DNA from: Salinibacterium sp.
GTDB taxonomy: Bacteria > Actinomycetota > Actinomycetes > Actinomycetales > Microbacteriaceae
Length of the DNA stretch: 64,000 nucleotides
Reading direction: 5' to 3'
Assembly: GCA_019638845.1 (NCBI GenBank)
Contig: JAHBSZ010000003.1
Location: 124,001 to 188,000, forward strand
Shown here: one piece after another, positions 18,519 to 26,383 of the stretch
Layout of the letters: every line of letters starts with the position of its first letter
Position numbering within the stretch: the stretch's first letter is position 1
Position numbers and translations under genes: made by a program
The notes under the pieces: model-generated
The model's database searches: none
Told to the model about the DNA's origin: nothing
The model's input: only the letters and a program-made list of their open reading frames with translations

Positions 18519-19172
18519 ATGCGCCCACCACTGTGTGACGTGTGCGGTGCGGATTGTGCCGCGGACGGCAAGCTTGTCCATTTCGCACTGCGCGACAGCG
18601 ATCGCCTGTGGCACGAGCGTGCGGCGGCCGAAGGCTTTGTCGGGCATCCACCCGAAGCGCTCTGGCTGTGCGCAGCGCACGTCGTGCGCGGCGAAGAGCT
18701 CCTGAACTTCACAGTCGATGTTGCCCTGACCGAACTGACAACAGCTGCGCCCAGTTCGTTGCCAGAGCTTCGCCAGGTTCCGATCCGACCGATGGTGTCA
18801 GCCGACCTGCAGCGGTGGTTGCGCACGCGCCTTGCCGGCCTCGCTCACGAGTTGGGCATCCGTGGCGTCGAGGTGCACACCTCCGCCCGGGAATGGACAC
18901 CGATGGACCGTTCCGTTGAGCCGAACTGCCCCTACATCGACCGAGATACCTACTGTTTCACCAGCGCTCAGGGGACGATCGAACTCCAGTGGGAACGGGC
19001 AATGTGGAATGACGACGACGTCGCGCGCACGAGCGCTGTGATCGCGGGGAGTGTTTCGGGCACGTCCTTCCGGGTGGGAGGTCACTCCATGGCTCGCGCA
19101 GACGTAATCGAGTTGCTGATCACGGGCGAGCCGCCAGCAGCAGTGGAACGGCTGATTACGGAACTTGGCTGA
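18519..19172 (+). CDS. unknown protein with an N-terminal Cys cluster
   Basis: A 217-residue soluble protein that I do not recognise. The N-terminus has LCDVCGADCAADGK and, about 35 residues on, LWLCAAHVVRG. This spacing of Cys and His residues could bind one zinc. The C-terminal two thirds mix helices and strands, with PNCPYIDRDTYCF in the middle. The start is ATG 18519, 2 bases after the transporter stop, so the pair probably forms an operon. It overlaps the convergent YcaQ-like gene by 17 bases. Confidence 0.7.
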   Translation: MRPPLCDVCGADCAADGKLVHFALRDSDRLWHERAAAEGFVGHPPEALWLCAAHVVRGEELLNFTVDVALTELTTAAPSSLPELRQVPIRPMVSADLQRWLRTRLAGLAHELGIRGVEVHTSAREWTPMDRSVEPNCPYIDRDTYCFTSAQGTIELQWERAMWNDDDVARTSAVIAGSVSGTSFRVGGHSMARADVIELLITGEPPAAVERLITELG

Positions 19173-20241
19173 GCTCGACTCCCAGCCACTCGGCGAGCGA
19201 TGTGAGCTCATCCTGAACACCCGATGTCATGGCGGGCGTGAACGGCTCGTCTTCATGGATGGCGTGCACGACGAGTCGCCCACGCTCGCGATCGGTCGTG
19301 GCATCCAGCTTTCCGATCAGACGGTCGCCGTGCAGAATCGGCAGCGCGTAGTAGCCCCAGCGGCGCTTGGCGGCGGGCTTGTACATCTCGAGTGCGTAGT
19401 CGAACTCGAACAGGTCGGCCATACGTTTACGGTCGCGGATGAGCCCATCGATCGGTGAGAGCAGCGCGGTTCGACCATCGAAAGCTAGGTCGAGTTGGGC
19501 GGGGTCCACTCGCCACCGACCCTTGAGTCCTTCGACGGTCGCTTCGACACCCACCTCACCAACCCGAGTTGTCTCGACCGGCAGGTTGGGTGTCGTGTTG
19601 CGCACGATGCCCTGCGAGCGCAGGCGGCGTTGGTTACGGATGCTCTCCGCCTCGTCGAGCGGAATCATCGGGATATCGGCGTGATAGACGCGCTCAGCAA
19701 GGTCCCACAACCGGTCGCGACCCTCCCGCTCGGCCACGGCTATGTCGCCGCGCATCATCAGGCACTCGAGCATCATCATCACGTTGCGATTGTTGTTCCA
19801 GCCGCTCGACGGCCACGAGACGATGCTGGTGTCGTGAATCTCGCGTGCAGTGAGGGGGCCGTCGACCTCAAGCCGATCGAGGATGTCCTGTCGGAACTCC
19901 ACGTTGTCGTCGAGCCAGCGTGCGGTCTTCTCGTACGGCGGAGGACCGGCCATTTCCGCTTTGAAGAGCGCGAGGTCGTCCATGGGCCGGACGAAGAACG
20001 CGAGTTCGAACAGCGAGAAGTCCTTTTCGAGAGCTGTCGTGAGATCACCCGGGTCATACCCGGCCCCGAGTCGGCTCCACAACACGAGATCGGCGGTCGG
20101 GGCGACGGCCGCAGTCGGTTCAACTTGAACAAAGGTGAGTTGCCGGATCGTCTCGACGAGGTCTGTGGGTTGCCGGGCATCCAGAAGCTGCGCACGCACC
20201 GCGATGCGACGGGCTTGTTCGCGGGTGAGTTCCACAACCAT
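19156..20241 (-). CDS. winged-helix DNA-binding protein, YcaQ/AlkZ-like (HTH_42 family)
   Basis: A 361-residue protein of the family that includes the interstrand-crosslink DNA glycosylases AlkZ and YcaQ. It has the characteristic N-terminus (ELTREQARRIAVRAQLL), WSRLGAGYDPGDL, and the C-terminal SPIDGLIRDRKRMADLFEFD with YALPILHGDRLIGKLD. In AlkZ-type enzymes the catalytic motif is Q-hydrophobic-D or Q; here the equivalent is Gln39-Val-Glu41, so activity is uncertain. I take ATG 20241 as start because the homology begins at MVVELTREQ. Its 5' end faces a truncated glycosylase gene. Confidence 0.85.
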   Translation of the reverse strand: MVVELTREQARRIAVRAQLLDARQPTDLVETIRQLTFVQVEPTAAVAPTADLVLWSRLGAGYDPGDLTTALEKDFSLFELAFFVRPMDDLALFKAEMAGPPPYEKTARWLDDNVEFRQDILDRLEVDGPLTAREIHDTSIVSWPSSGWNNNRNVMMMLECLMMRGDIAVAEREGRDRLWDLAERVYHADIPMIPLDEAESIRNQRRLRSQGIVRNTTPNLPVETTRVGEVGVEATVEGLKGRWRVDPAQLDLAFDGRTALLSPIDGLIRDRKRMADLFEFDYALEMYKPAAKRRWGYYALPILHGDRLIGKLDATTDRERGRLVVHAIHEDEPFTPAMTSGVQDELTSLAEWLGVELSQVP

Positions 20242-20263
20242 CGCCCCATCTTCGCAGCAGTGG

Positions 20264-20676
20264 CACGCCACCACCATCGCCGAGTATGAGCCGGAGGCCT
20301 TTGTTGAGGTGATGAAGCAGTCGCCTGCGGTTCATCGGTTCCCCGGCTCCATGGCGGGCCGTGTACAGGCGCTCTGCATGGCGGTCGTCTCGGAGTGGGG
20401 CGGCGAGGCGGATCAGCTCTGGACACGAGGCAACCCTGACGGCTCCGAGATTCTCGCGCGCCTCAACGCCCTCCCCGGTTTCGGGGAGCAAAAGTCGAAG
20501 ATCTTCCTTGCCCTGCTCGGCAAACGATGGGGCATCTCCGCGGCGGGCTGGGAAGCCGCGGCCGGCGCCTACGGCGAGAAGGATTCATACCGTTCGGTAG
20601 CCGACATCACCCGGAATCGCTCCTCAAAGTGCGTGCGACGAAGCAGGCGGCGAAAGCTGCGGCGAAGAAGGGCTGA
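20264..20676 (+). pseudogene. HhH-GPD base-excision repair protein, truncated at 5' end and frameshifted at 3' end
   Basis: Bases 20264-20610 encode a stretch typical of short actinobacterial HhH-GPD proteins: TIAEYEPEAF, AVHRFPGSMAGRVQALC, and the helix-hairpin-helix LNALPGFGEQKSKIFLALLG. About 55-60 N-terminal residues, including the expected LLIGMLLDQQ-type helix, are absent; that DNA is occupied by the start of the opposite-strand YcaQ-like gene. After SYRSVADIT the frame is lost. The expected ending, PESLLKVRATKQAAKAAAKKG, continues in another frame to a TGA at 20674-20676, consistent with loss of about four bases. No start codon with a ribosome-binding site is available. This looks like a decaying gene created by a deletion. 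Confidence 0.8.
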
Positions 20677-21718
20677 CCCGTTCGACGGCGCGGGCAATGA
20701 TCGGCGCCTTGGCGAATACGAATCGACGCTGCACCTTGAAGCTGATGATGTAGAGCGTCACGTCGGTGATGAGCTTGGCCACGACCAGTGGTGTTCCCCA
20801 TTGGGTGAGCACGTAGAGCCATACGTAGCTCGAGGCGAGGAGCGCCCCGGCGAGGGCGAGATAACGCAGCAGGTCGCGGCGGAAACTCCCGCGTTCGCCA
20901 TGAAAGACGGCGTGCCGGTTCACGAGGAAATTCACGGATGCACTCACCAAACGTGCCCCGACCACTGACACGAACAGCGAATTCGTCAGCGCAAACAGCA
21001 CGACGAGCCCGACCGCATCGATCACGAAGGCGCCGAGGGATGACGCGAGATAGGCAAGTAGCGGAGTGAATACCTTGACGGAATCCACGATGGGTCGGAA
21101 GTGGGATGACGCGTTGTGCTCGAGGTACACAGTCTCGATCTCTACCTCGTCGATCGCGATTCCTGCGGCGCGAGACCGCAGCAGAAGGTTGAGTTCGTAC
21201 TCGAAGCGGTTGCCCTTGACGCTCAACAGCCAGTCGATCATCCCGGCGGGATAACCGCGCAGGCCGGTCTGAGTGTCGTGGATGGGAACGCCGGTAGCCA
21301 AGCGGAACGCCTGGCGCGACACCGTGTTTCCGAGCCGACTTCGCGCCGGTACCATTCCTGTGAACCTGCGGCCTCCGAGGATCATCGCGCCGTCCGCTTC
21401 CCGCACGCGAGCGGCGATGCGGAGAATGTCGGTGACGGTGTGTTGGCCGTCGCTGTCTGCGCAGACGATGTCCTGACCGGGGAAGTGTTTCTGGATGAAG
21501 CGCAATCCGAGCTTGAGAGCGTGACCTTTGCCACGGTTCACGCCGTAGCCGATCACAGTGGCGCCCGCGGCGTCCGTCGCAGCGAAGACATGCGCGAAGT
21601 GCGGTCCACTGCCGTCGTCGACGACGAGGATGCCGGCGCTCGGGTTCGCGGCTTGCAGTTCCAGCACGAGGTCGGTGAGGCGGGCATCCGGCTCGTATGC
21701 GGGAATGAGGATGATCAC
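20624..21718 (-). CDS. glycosyltransferase family 2 - GtrA fusion protein
   Basis: A 364-residue bifunctional protein. Residues 1-215 form a GT-A glycosyltransferase of the DPM1 type (IILIPAYEPD, VVDDGSGPH, DSDGQHTV), likely to move a sugar from a nucleotide donor to polyprenyl phosphate. Residues about 222-345 form a four-helix GtrA domain, thought to flip the lipid-linked sugar. Fusion of the two is known in actinobacteria. It follows the phosphodiester glycosidase gene with a 3-base gap, so the two are co-transcribed. Its 3' end overlaps the broken HhH-GPD gene. Confidence 0.9.
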   Translation of the reverse strand: MIILIPAYEPDARLTDLVLELQAANPSAGILVVDDGSGPHFAHVFAATDAAGATVIGYGVNRGKGHALKLGLRFIQKHFPGQDIVCADSDGQHTVTDILRIAARVREADGAMILGGRRFTGMVPARSRLGNTVSRQAFRLATGVPIHDTQTGLRGYPAGMIDWLLSVKGNRFEYELNLLLRSRAAGIAIDEVEIETVYLEHNASSHFRPIVDSVKVFTPLLAYLASSLGAFVIDAVGLVVLFALTNSLFVSVVGARLVSASVNFLVNRHAVFHGERGSFRRDLLRYLALAGALLASSYVWLYVLTQWGTPLVVAKLITDVTLYIISFKVQRRFVFAKAPIIARAVERVSPSSPQLSPPASSHAL

Positions 21719-21721
21719 GAC

Positions 21722-22681
21722 TCAGCCCTTGATGTAGAAGATGTCGGACGTGCCGCGCTCGCCACCGTTAGATGGCGTGTTGATTACGGACCCGTTGAAG
21801 TACAGGGTCGAAGAACCGCCACCGTCCAGGTTGTACGCGGTCGTCGCGCCGAGGCCGATCATGATGTCGGCGAGACCGGTCATGGTGACGCCCGCGCTGT
21901 AGCCGGGGCTCCGACCGTCCACGACAACGAACACGAGATGGTTGGTGTCGACGACGCCAACCGCAGTGCGCGGCTGTTCGCCTTGAATCGAGTGGTTGCC
22001 GATATTCGTGTCGATCTCGACGTCTTCGATGCCCGCGACGACCGCGCCAGCTTCGACGATCGCGGGGCCGAAGGAGATCGTGTTCCATACCCCTGCGTCG
22101 AGCAGCTTCTGCGCAGTCGTGGTTGTTTCGTCGTACACCGCGACTGTGCCGTCACGATAGAAGGCGAGCCCGTCACGCGCGGGGGAGTCGCGATAGATCA
22201 CTCCGTTTCTGATCTCGATCCCCGTGTCGCGAAAGCCGTAGTAGTCACCATTGATAGCGAAGATCGCGTCATTGTCGGCGGCGATCGCCGACGTGACCTC
22301 GGTGATGTTCTGCCCGAAACTGTTGTTCGCGAACGCTGAGCGCAGCACTGTTGCATCCGTGATCGTCACGTCGGCGACGTAGTAGGTGACCGTGTCGTTA
22401 CCGGTGCCGGAGGTCACCGTCGAGAGCGTGATACTCGCGTCGTCGGAGCTGTAGCTTGTCGCAGTCGTGACGGGTTCGAGATTCGTTCCCCCATCGGTCG
22501 CTGGCGTGATCGTCGAGTGTTCCGCCTCATACGCGGCCGCGTCCGTGATCTCGACGTGCGGGATTACGTAGCGGTCGAGCGCCCACGCCGTGCCCGCCCC
22601 CAAGGGGAGAAGTACCGCGAGCGTTGAGCCGAGAAGAATCCAGCGACGGCGCCGCCGTGGGGGAATTGTCTGGTGTGCCAT
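21722..22681 (-). CDS. exported phosphodiester glycosidase (NAGPA domain) protein
   Basis: A 319-residue protein with a basic N-terminus (PPRRRRRWILLG), one hydrophobic segment (about 14-36) acting as signal peptide or anchor, and a C-terminal NAGPA-type domain. The domain shows AINGDYYGFRDTGIEIRNG, GEQPRTAVGVVD and the conserved TAYNLDGGGSSTLYFNG. The family removes sugars linked through phosphodiesters. Coupled to a GT2-GtrA gene, it may trim or edit a surface glycan; this is inference. The start ATG 22681 has no clear ribosome-binding site, and a TACCAC hexamer 6 bases upstream is only a weak -10 candidate. Confidence 0.88.
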   Translation of the reverse strand: MAHQTIPPRRRRRWILLGSTLAVLLPLGAGTAWALDRYVIPHVEITDAAAYEAEHSTITPATDGGTNLEPVTTATSYSSDDASITLSTVTSGTGNDTVTYYVADVTITDATVLRSAFANNSFGQNITEVTSAIAADNDAIFAINGDYYGFRDTGIEIRNGVIYRDSPARDGLAFYRDGTVAVYDETTTTAQKLLDAGVWNTISFGPAIVEAGAVVAGIEDVEIDTNIGNHSIQGEQPRTAVGVVDTNHLVFVVVDGRSPGYSAGVTMTGLADIMIGLGATTAYNLDGGGSSTLYFNGSVINTPSNGGERGTSDIFYIKG

Positions 22682-22782
22682 GCCTCAGTGGTACGCGCGC
22701 ACCCTGTCGGGGGTGCTTGCGCGGCCTATGAGGTTGATATGAGCCGTGAGCGAGAAGTTCTCGACTGTTCACCGTGGTTCGA

Positions 22783-22788
22783 TAAGGT
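22783..22788 (+). promoter_or_regulatory. -10 box TAAGGT of the flotillin-like gene
   Basis: TAAGGT fits the TANNNT consensus, and TCGACT 16 bases upstream is an acceptable -35. A short palindrome, GAGAAGTTCTC, lies just upstream of the -35. The expected leader is about 25 bases and contains GAAAGG before the GTG at 22819. Confidence 0.4.
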
Positions 22789-22818
22789 CAGCAGAACACT
22801 CTCTCGAAAGGCCCCATC

Positions 22819-24282
22819 GTGCTTCCGTTCGATCCGCTCACCTCCGCCATCGTCATCGGTGTCATCGTCGTCATCTTGATCATCATCGCGTCGGTGGTTC
22901 TCGGAGGCATCAAGGTAGCCAAGCCTGACGAGGCGATCATCGTCACATCGAGACAGAAGCCCCTCAAATCCGGTCAGCTCGAGACAGAGAACGCCGGGCA
23001 ACGAGTCGTATTCGGCTCCCGGGTATTCGTGAAACCAATCGTGGAGGCCTATTTCAAGCTCAGCTTGCGCAGCCGCCAGCTCAACGTTCAGGCCACCGCT
23101 CAGACCAAGGATGCCATCACGATCCGAGTGAATGCCGTCGCAGTGGTCAAGGTCGGTGGTTCCGAGTCCATGGTGCGCGCTGCGGCACAGCGCTTCCTCA
23201 ACCAGCAGGATCAGATCGAGACATCGACCGAGGAGGTCCTGAGTGGTTCGGTGCGCTCGATAGTCGGTCAACTCACGGTTACTGAGATCATCACCAACCG
23301 TTCGGCGCTCCAAGGCCAGGTTCTCGAAGCGGTTCGTGACTCGCTCGATGTCCAGGGCCTGACCATCGACACCCTGCAGATCAAGGAAATCGATGACGAC
23401 AACGGATATATCAAAGATCTTGGCCGGGCTGAAGCTGCCCGCGTCAAGCAGGTCGCCGAGGTTGCCGAGTCAGTAGCGCGCCAGGCTTCCGAGGAGGCTC
23501 GGATTAGTGCGGATCAGGCAGTGGCCGAATCCCAGCGCAAGCTCGACCTGCGCAACGCGGAGATCCAGAAGGAAACCGACAAGGCACGGGCCGAGGCGGC
23601 CGCGGCAGCCCCACTGGCCGAAGCTATCGCGCAGCAGGAAGTCGTGGCGCAGCAGGAAGTCACCGCGGGCAAGCGTGTCGGTTTACGCAAGCAAGAACTT
23701 GACGCGGAGATCCGTGCCGTGGCCGATGCCGAGGCCTATGCAAAGGAGAAGCGAGCCCAGGCCGACGCTGCCTCGTCGGTGGCCGCGGCCAATGCCGACC
23801 GCGATTCCCGACGCTCGAGCGCCGAAGCGCTCGAGTCTGAAGGTATCGCGGAGAAGAACCGCCGCATTGCGGCAGCACAGGCGCTCGAGGCCGAAGGTGA
23901 GGCGGAGGCCGCCTCGATTCGCGTGAAGGGCAACGCCGAGGCGGAGGCAAGCAGGCTCAAGGCTGAGGCGCTCGAGGAGCGCGCGGGTGACCTCTTGCGG
24001 CAGCAGGTGATCGCTCAGCTACCGGAGATCGTCCGTGCAGCGTCAGAGCCTCTTGCCGCGATCGGGTCGGTGACCGTGATCTCCTCCGATGGCAAGGGCA
24101 CCGAACAGGTGGGCCAGAACGTCGCATCGCAGCTCGCGACCGTCAACCAAATCCTCAAAGACCTTGTCGGTATCGACATCGCAGATATCGTCACGGGACG
24201 GGTAACGGGCACGGCGATGGGTGAGGCGCTCGCCTCAAGCCCCGCACGAAAAACAGCGCCCGCCAAATCCACGGGGGAGTAG
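22819..24282 (+). CDS. flotillin-like SPFH/band 7 membrane scaffold protein
   Basis: A 487-residue protein with an N-terminal membrane hairpin or anchor (IVIGVIVVILIIIASVVLGG, about residues 11-31). An SPFH domain follows (about 35-215). A long Ala/Glu/Arg-rich coiled coil (about 215-400) has the many AEA-type repeats typical of flotillins, and the C-terminal region ends in a basic tail. Flotillins organise membrane microdomains and multimerise. The start is GTG 22819 with GAAAGG upstream. A hairpin overlaps its stop codon. Confidence 0.9.
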   Translation: MLPFDPLTSAIVIGVIVVILIIIASVVLGGIKVAKPDEAIIVTSRQKPLKSGQLETENAGQRVVFGSRVFVKPIVEAYFKLSLRSRQLNVQATAQTKDAITIRVNAVAVVKVGGSESMVRAAAQRFLNQQDQIETSTEEVLSGSVRSIVGQLTVTEIITNRSALQGQVLEAVRDSLDVQGLTIDTLQIKEIDDDNGYIKDLGRAEAARVKQVAEVAESVARQASEEARISADQAVAESQRKLDLRNAEIQKETDKARAEAAAAAPLAEAIAQQEVVAQQEVTAGKRVGLRKQELDAEIRAVADAEAYAKEKRAQADAASSVAAANADRDSRRSSAEALESEGIAEKNRRIAAAQALEAEGEAEAASIRVKGNAEAEASRLKAEALEERAGDLLRQQVIAQLPEIVRAASEPLAAIGSVTVISSDGKGTEQVGQNVASQLATVNQILKDLVGIDIADIVTGRVTGTAMGEALASSPARKTAPAKSTGE

Positions 24283-24292
24283 GCGGGCGCTG
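24254..24292. terminator. hairpin at the end of the flotillin gene
   Basis: The 11-base arms CAGCGCCCGCC (24254-24264) and GGCGGGCGCTG (24282-24292) are perfectly complementary, with a 17-base loop that contains the end of the coding sequence. There is no T-run. The convergent small basic gene ends 10 bases further on, so the hairpin may act in both directions. Confidence 0.55.
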
Positions 24293-24301
24293 CCGGTGGG
24301 T

Positions 24302-24412
24302 TCAGTCCTTGCGCTTGCTGGCGGCCTTGTCCTTCTTGTCGGCGCGCTTCTCCTTGAGAGACTTGCTTGCCGTGGTCTTGGTTGAGTTCTTCTTGGGCGA
24401 CTTGTCAGCCAT
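24302..24412 (-). CDS. very small lysine-rich protein
   Basis: A 36-residue protein starting MADKSPKKNSTKTT, with about a third Lys/Arg and no hydrophobic segment. ATG 24412 is preceded by an excellent AGGAGGA ribosome-binding site, and the composition is far from random for this GC content. Similar tiny basic proteins occur in other actinobacteria, with no known function. It may bind nucleic acid or the ribosome; this is a guess. The gene lies between the flotillin and S4-domain genes. Confidence 0.7.
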   Translation of the reverse strand: MADKSPKKNSTKTTASKSLKEKRADKKDKAASKRKD

Positions 24413-24461
24413 TTAGGATCCTCCTCGTGGAGAGCCGGATGCTCTTGTGCTGAGGTTACCG

Positions 24462-24824
24462 CTAGTCGCGCCCTAGCAACTTCTCGATCTCGCGTCGTTC
24501 CCGTTTGGTGGGTCGGCCAGCACCGCGGTCGCGTCGTGGGAGTAGGGCTGTTTCCTCCGGAGTGGGCAACGGCGGGCTGCGATCAACGTAGGCCTCTGCC
24601 GCGACCGCAGCACCCACCCGCTTCACCAACGTCTCCCGGACGTCGAGGATCCGGTCGAAACCGGAGATCCGGATGCGCACCTCGTCGCCCACCTTGACGG
24701 GCTGCGCGGCTTTCGCGCGCTCACCGTTGACCTTGATGTGTCCCGAACGGCACGCCGCGGTCGCCGCGGAACGGGTCTTGAACGCCCGAACTGACCACAA
24801 CCAACTGTCGACGCGAACCGACAT
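24462..24824 (-). CDS. S4 domain RNA-binding protein (Hsp15-like)
   Basis: A 120-residue protein with an N-terminal S4 domain (MSVRVDSWLWSVRAFKTRSAA through VNGERAKAAQPVKVGDEVRIR), as in Hsp15, which binds stalled 50S subunits, and related RqcP proteins. The C-terminus is basic (RPTKRERREIEKLLGRD), as usual in this family. I prefer ATG 24824 because the homology begins there. The preceding small gene ends 2 bases upstream, so the two are probably translated from one mRNA. Confidence 0.88.
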   Translation of the reverse strand: MSVRVDSWLWSVRAFKTRSAATAACRSGHIKVNGERAKAAQPVKVGDEVRIRISGFDRILDVRETLVKRVGAAVAAEAYVDRSPPLPTPEETALLPRRDRGAGRPTKRERREIEKLLGRD

Positions 24825-24826
24825 GT

Positions 24827-25009
24827 TTAGCGCCGATCCGTTGGGGGAACCCACCCGGTCGCTGCCTGGTCTCCTCTCGCGGCCACCAACTCATCCCTGG
24901 GCGGGTAATTGTCCCGGGGAGCAGCGGCGGCGGACGACAGGATGCCAAGCACCGAACCGAGTTCTGGGGTTTTCGCGAATGCACTGTTGCGCAGCACTCG
25001 AATGCCCAT
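24827..25009 (-). CDS. possible 60-residue protein upstream of the S4 gene
   Basis: A 60-residue frame beginning MGIRVLRNSAFAKTPELGSV that I do not recognise. Support comes from context. Its ATG at 25009 lies 6 bases after a TAGCCT hexamer (25016-25021 on the minus strand), the same leaderless arrangement as at many genes here. Its stop is 2 bases before the S4 start. The C-terminal half is Pro/Ala/Arg-rich with no clear fold. It could instead be a transcribed leader whose translation couples to the S4 gene. Confidence 0.4.
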   Translation of the reverse strand: MGIRVLRNSAFAKTPELGSVLGILSSAAAAPRDNYPPRDELVAARGDQAATGWVPPTDRR

Positions 25010-25015
25010 GAGTAC

Positions 25016-25021
25016 AGGCTA
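25016..25021 (-). promoter_or_regulatory. -10 box TAGCCT before the 60-residue gene and the S4 gene
   Basis: On the minus strand TAGCCT is followed by 6 bases and an ATG at 25009. It is the only -10-like hexamer found upstream of the S4 gene. Confidence 0.4.
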
Positions 25022-25074
25022 GGGGTTGTTGTGACGAATGTGAATGGTGTGACTGGTGTTACTTGAGCCGATTG

Positions 25075-25518
25075 CTACGCGTCGGCGAGCTGGGACTTCC
25101 ATGAGACGAGGTTTCGCACGGTGGCGCTGGAATCGTCGGCGAGCACGAGCATCGCGTCTTCGGGTACAAAGAAGTTCACCGCAAGGAACCCGCGCACGCG
25201 CTCGGAGCTGTCGGTGGCGAGCGACCGCAGCACGTCGCATGGTGCCGACTCGTTACGTGCGACACAGGCACGCACCCCTTCATCAGGGTCCTTCGCCAGC
25301 GCGGCGAATACCTCTTCCGGGGTGTGATTGCTGCTCGCCACGCTTTCGCGGATCTTGGGGTTGGGGTCTTTGGCCAAAATACGCAGGCGGTTGATCTTGC
25401 TGGGCGTCACGTCGGGGGCCGGATGCAGCGCTGCGGCCTGATCGGCGGTGAGCATGGCGGGTGCCATCGCCCTCATCTGTGCGAGTTGCGCGGGAGTGTT
25501 GAACCGAATGCACGACAT
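25075..25518 (-). CDS. leucine-rich-repeat-variant (LRV/HEAT-like) protein
   Basis: A 147-residue soluble protein with helical repeats of about 24 residues: LAKDPNPKIRESVASSNHTP, LAKDPDEGVRACVARNESAP, LATDSSERVRGFLAVNFFVP and LADDSSATVRNLVSW. These match the LRV pattern of an alpha-alpha superhelix for protein binding. There are too few cysteines for the iron-sulfur cluster of classical LRV proteins. I place the start at ATG 25518, 7 bases after a TAGCGT -10 box (25526-25531); an ATG at 25527 would overlap that box. The partner is unknown. Confidence 0.78.
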   Translation of the reverse strand: MSCIRFNTPAQLAQMRAMAPAMLTADQAAALHPAPDVTPSKINRLRILAKDPNPKIRESVASSNHTPEEVFAALAKDPDEGVRACVARNESAPCDVLRSLATDSSERVRGFLAVNFFVPEDAMLVLADDSSATVRNLVSWKSQLADA

Positions 25519-25525
25519 GGATGTC

Positions 25526-25531
25526 ACGCTA
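25526..25531 (-). promoter_or_regulatory. -10 box TAGCGT of the LRV-repeat gene, leaderless
   Basis: On the minus strand TAGCGT is followed by 7 bases and the ATG at 25518. No ribosome-binding site is present. Confidence 0.45.
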
Positions 25532-25536
25532 CCGAG

Positions 25537-26361
25537 TCAGGCGGTGACGGTCACCTTGCTCGTACGGCGCGGCGGCCAGGGGATGATGGGGGATGTCGTC
25601 TCCTGGTATTCGGCGTACTCCGGGTACTTGCCCCTGGTGATGCTCTCTGTGAAGATCGTCGATCCGACGAAGAGGACCGTCAACAGGACTGCTCCGACAA
25701 CTGTCCACTGCAGTACCGATCCCGCGGCCAACGCGCCGAAAAGGAAGAGCACCCACCACTGCGCCTGCTCGAAGAAGAAGTTGGGGTGACGGGAGAACTT
25801 CCAGAGTCCGGTCTGCAGGAACCGTGGACGGAAGTTCGCTCCACCGGCCCGCTTGCGGGCCTGAAAGTTCCACTGTTGTTGGTCGGCGATCGTCTCGCCC
25901 ACCAGGAGTGCGAGAAAGGCGACGGCGACCACGGCATCGAGTACGCCGAACGGCGTCGCGCGGTGCTCGTATGCCGTGAACGCGGGAAGAGTGATGAGCA
26001 GAAGGATGACGTTCTGATAGAGAGCGATGAAGAAGAAGTTGAAGAGTTCGAACTGCCACCGGTTCATGCGGGCACGCAGGATCGGCCACCGATAATCCTC
26101 CGTACCGGTGTAGCCACCCTTTCGGGCGAAGTTGAAGGTGAGCCGGGCGGCCCAGAGCGTTACGAGCACCCCCATGACATTGAGTCGAGGGTCGCTAAAT
26201 CCCGCATAGCCTGCGAACACCCAGACATACACCGCGGGGACAATCGACCAGATTCGGTCAACCCACGAGTGGTCGTGCGTGATCAGCGAAGCGATCCATA
26301 CTCCCAGGACGACGAGCGCGGCAAGAAGGGTCACAGTCAGGAGCGGGCTCATGGAAGGCAT
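25537..26361 (-). CDS. DUF1295 family membrane protein (steroid 5-alpha-reductase-like)
   Basis: A 274-residue integral membrane protein with about six or seven helices. The C-terminus has GLWKFSRHPNFFFEQAQWWVLF and the final GKYPEYAEYQETTSPIIPWPP. These are hallmarks of the DUF1295/ICMT-like fold that binds NAD(P)H or S-adenosylmethionine near the membrane in related enzymes. The actual reaction is unknown. ATG 26352 is an alternative start. It diverges from the phosphatidyltransferase gene, with 36 bases between the two starts. Confidence 0.85.
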   Translation of the reverse strand: MPSMSPLLTVTLLAALVVLGVWIASLITHDHSWVDRIWSIVPAVYVWVFAGYAGFSDPRLNVMGVLVTLWAARLTFNFARKGGYTGTEDYRWPILRARMNRWQFELFNFFFIALYQNVILLLITLPAFTAYEHRATPFGVLDAVVAVAFLALLVGETIADQQQWNFQARKRAGGANFRPRFLQTGLWKFSRHPNFFFEQAQWWVLFLFGALAAGSVLQWTVVGAVLLTVLFVGSTIFTESITRGKYPEYAEYQETTSPIIPWPPRRTSKVTVTA

Positions 26362-26383
26362 CCTATTACCGCGCCGCCGTGGC

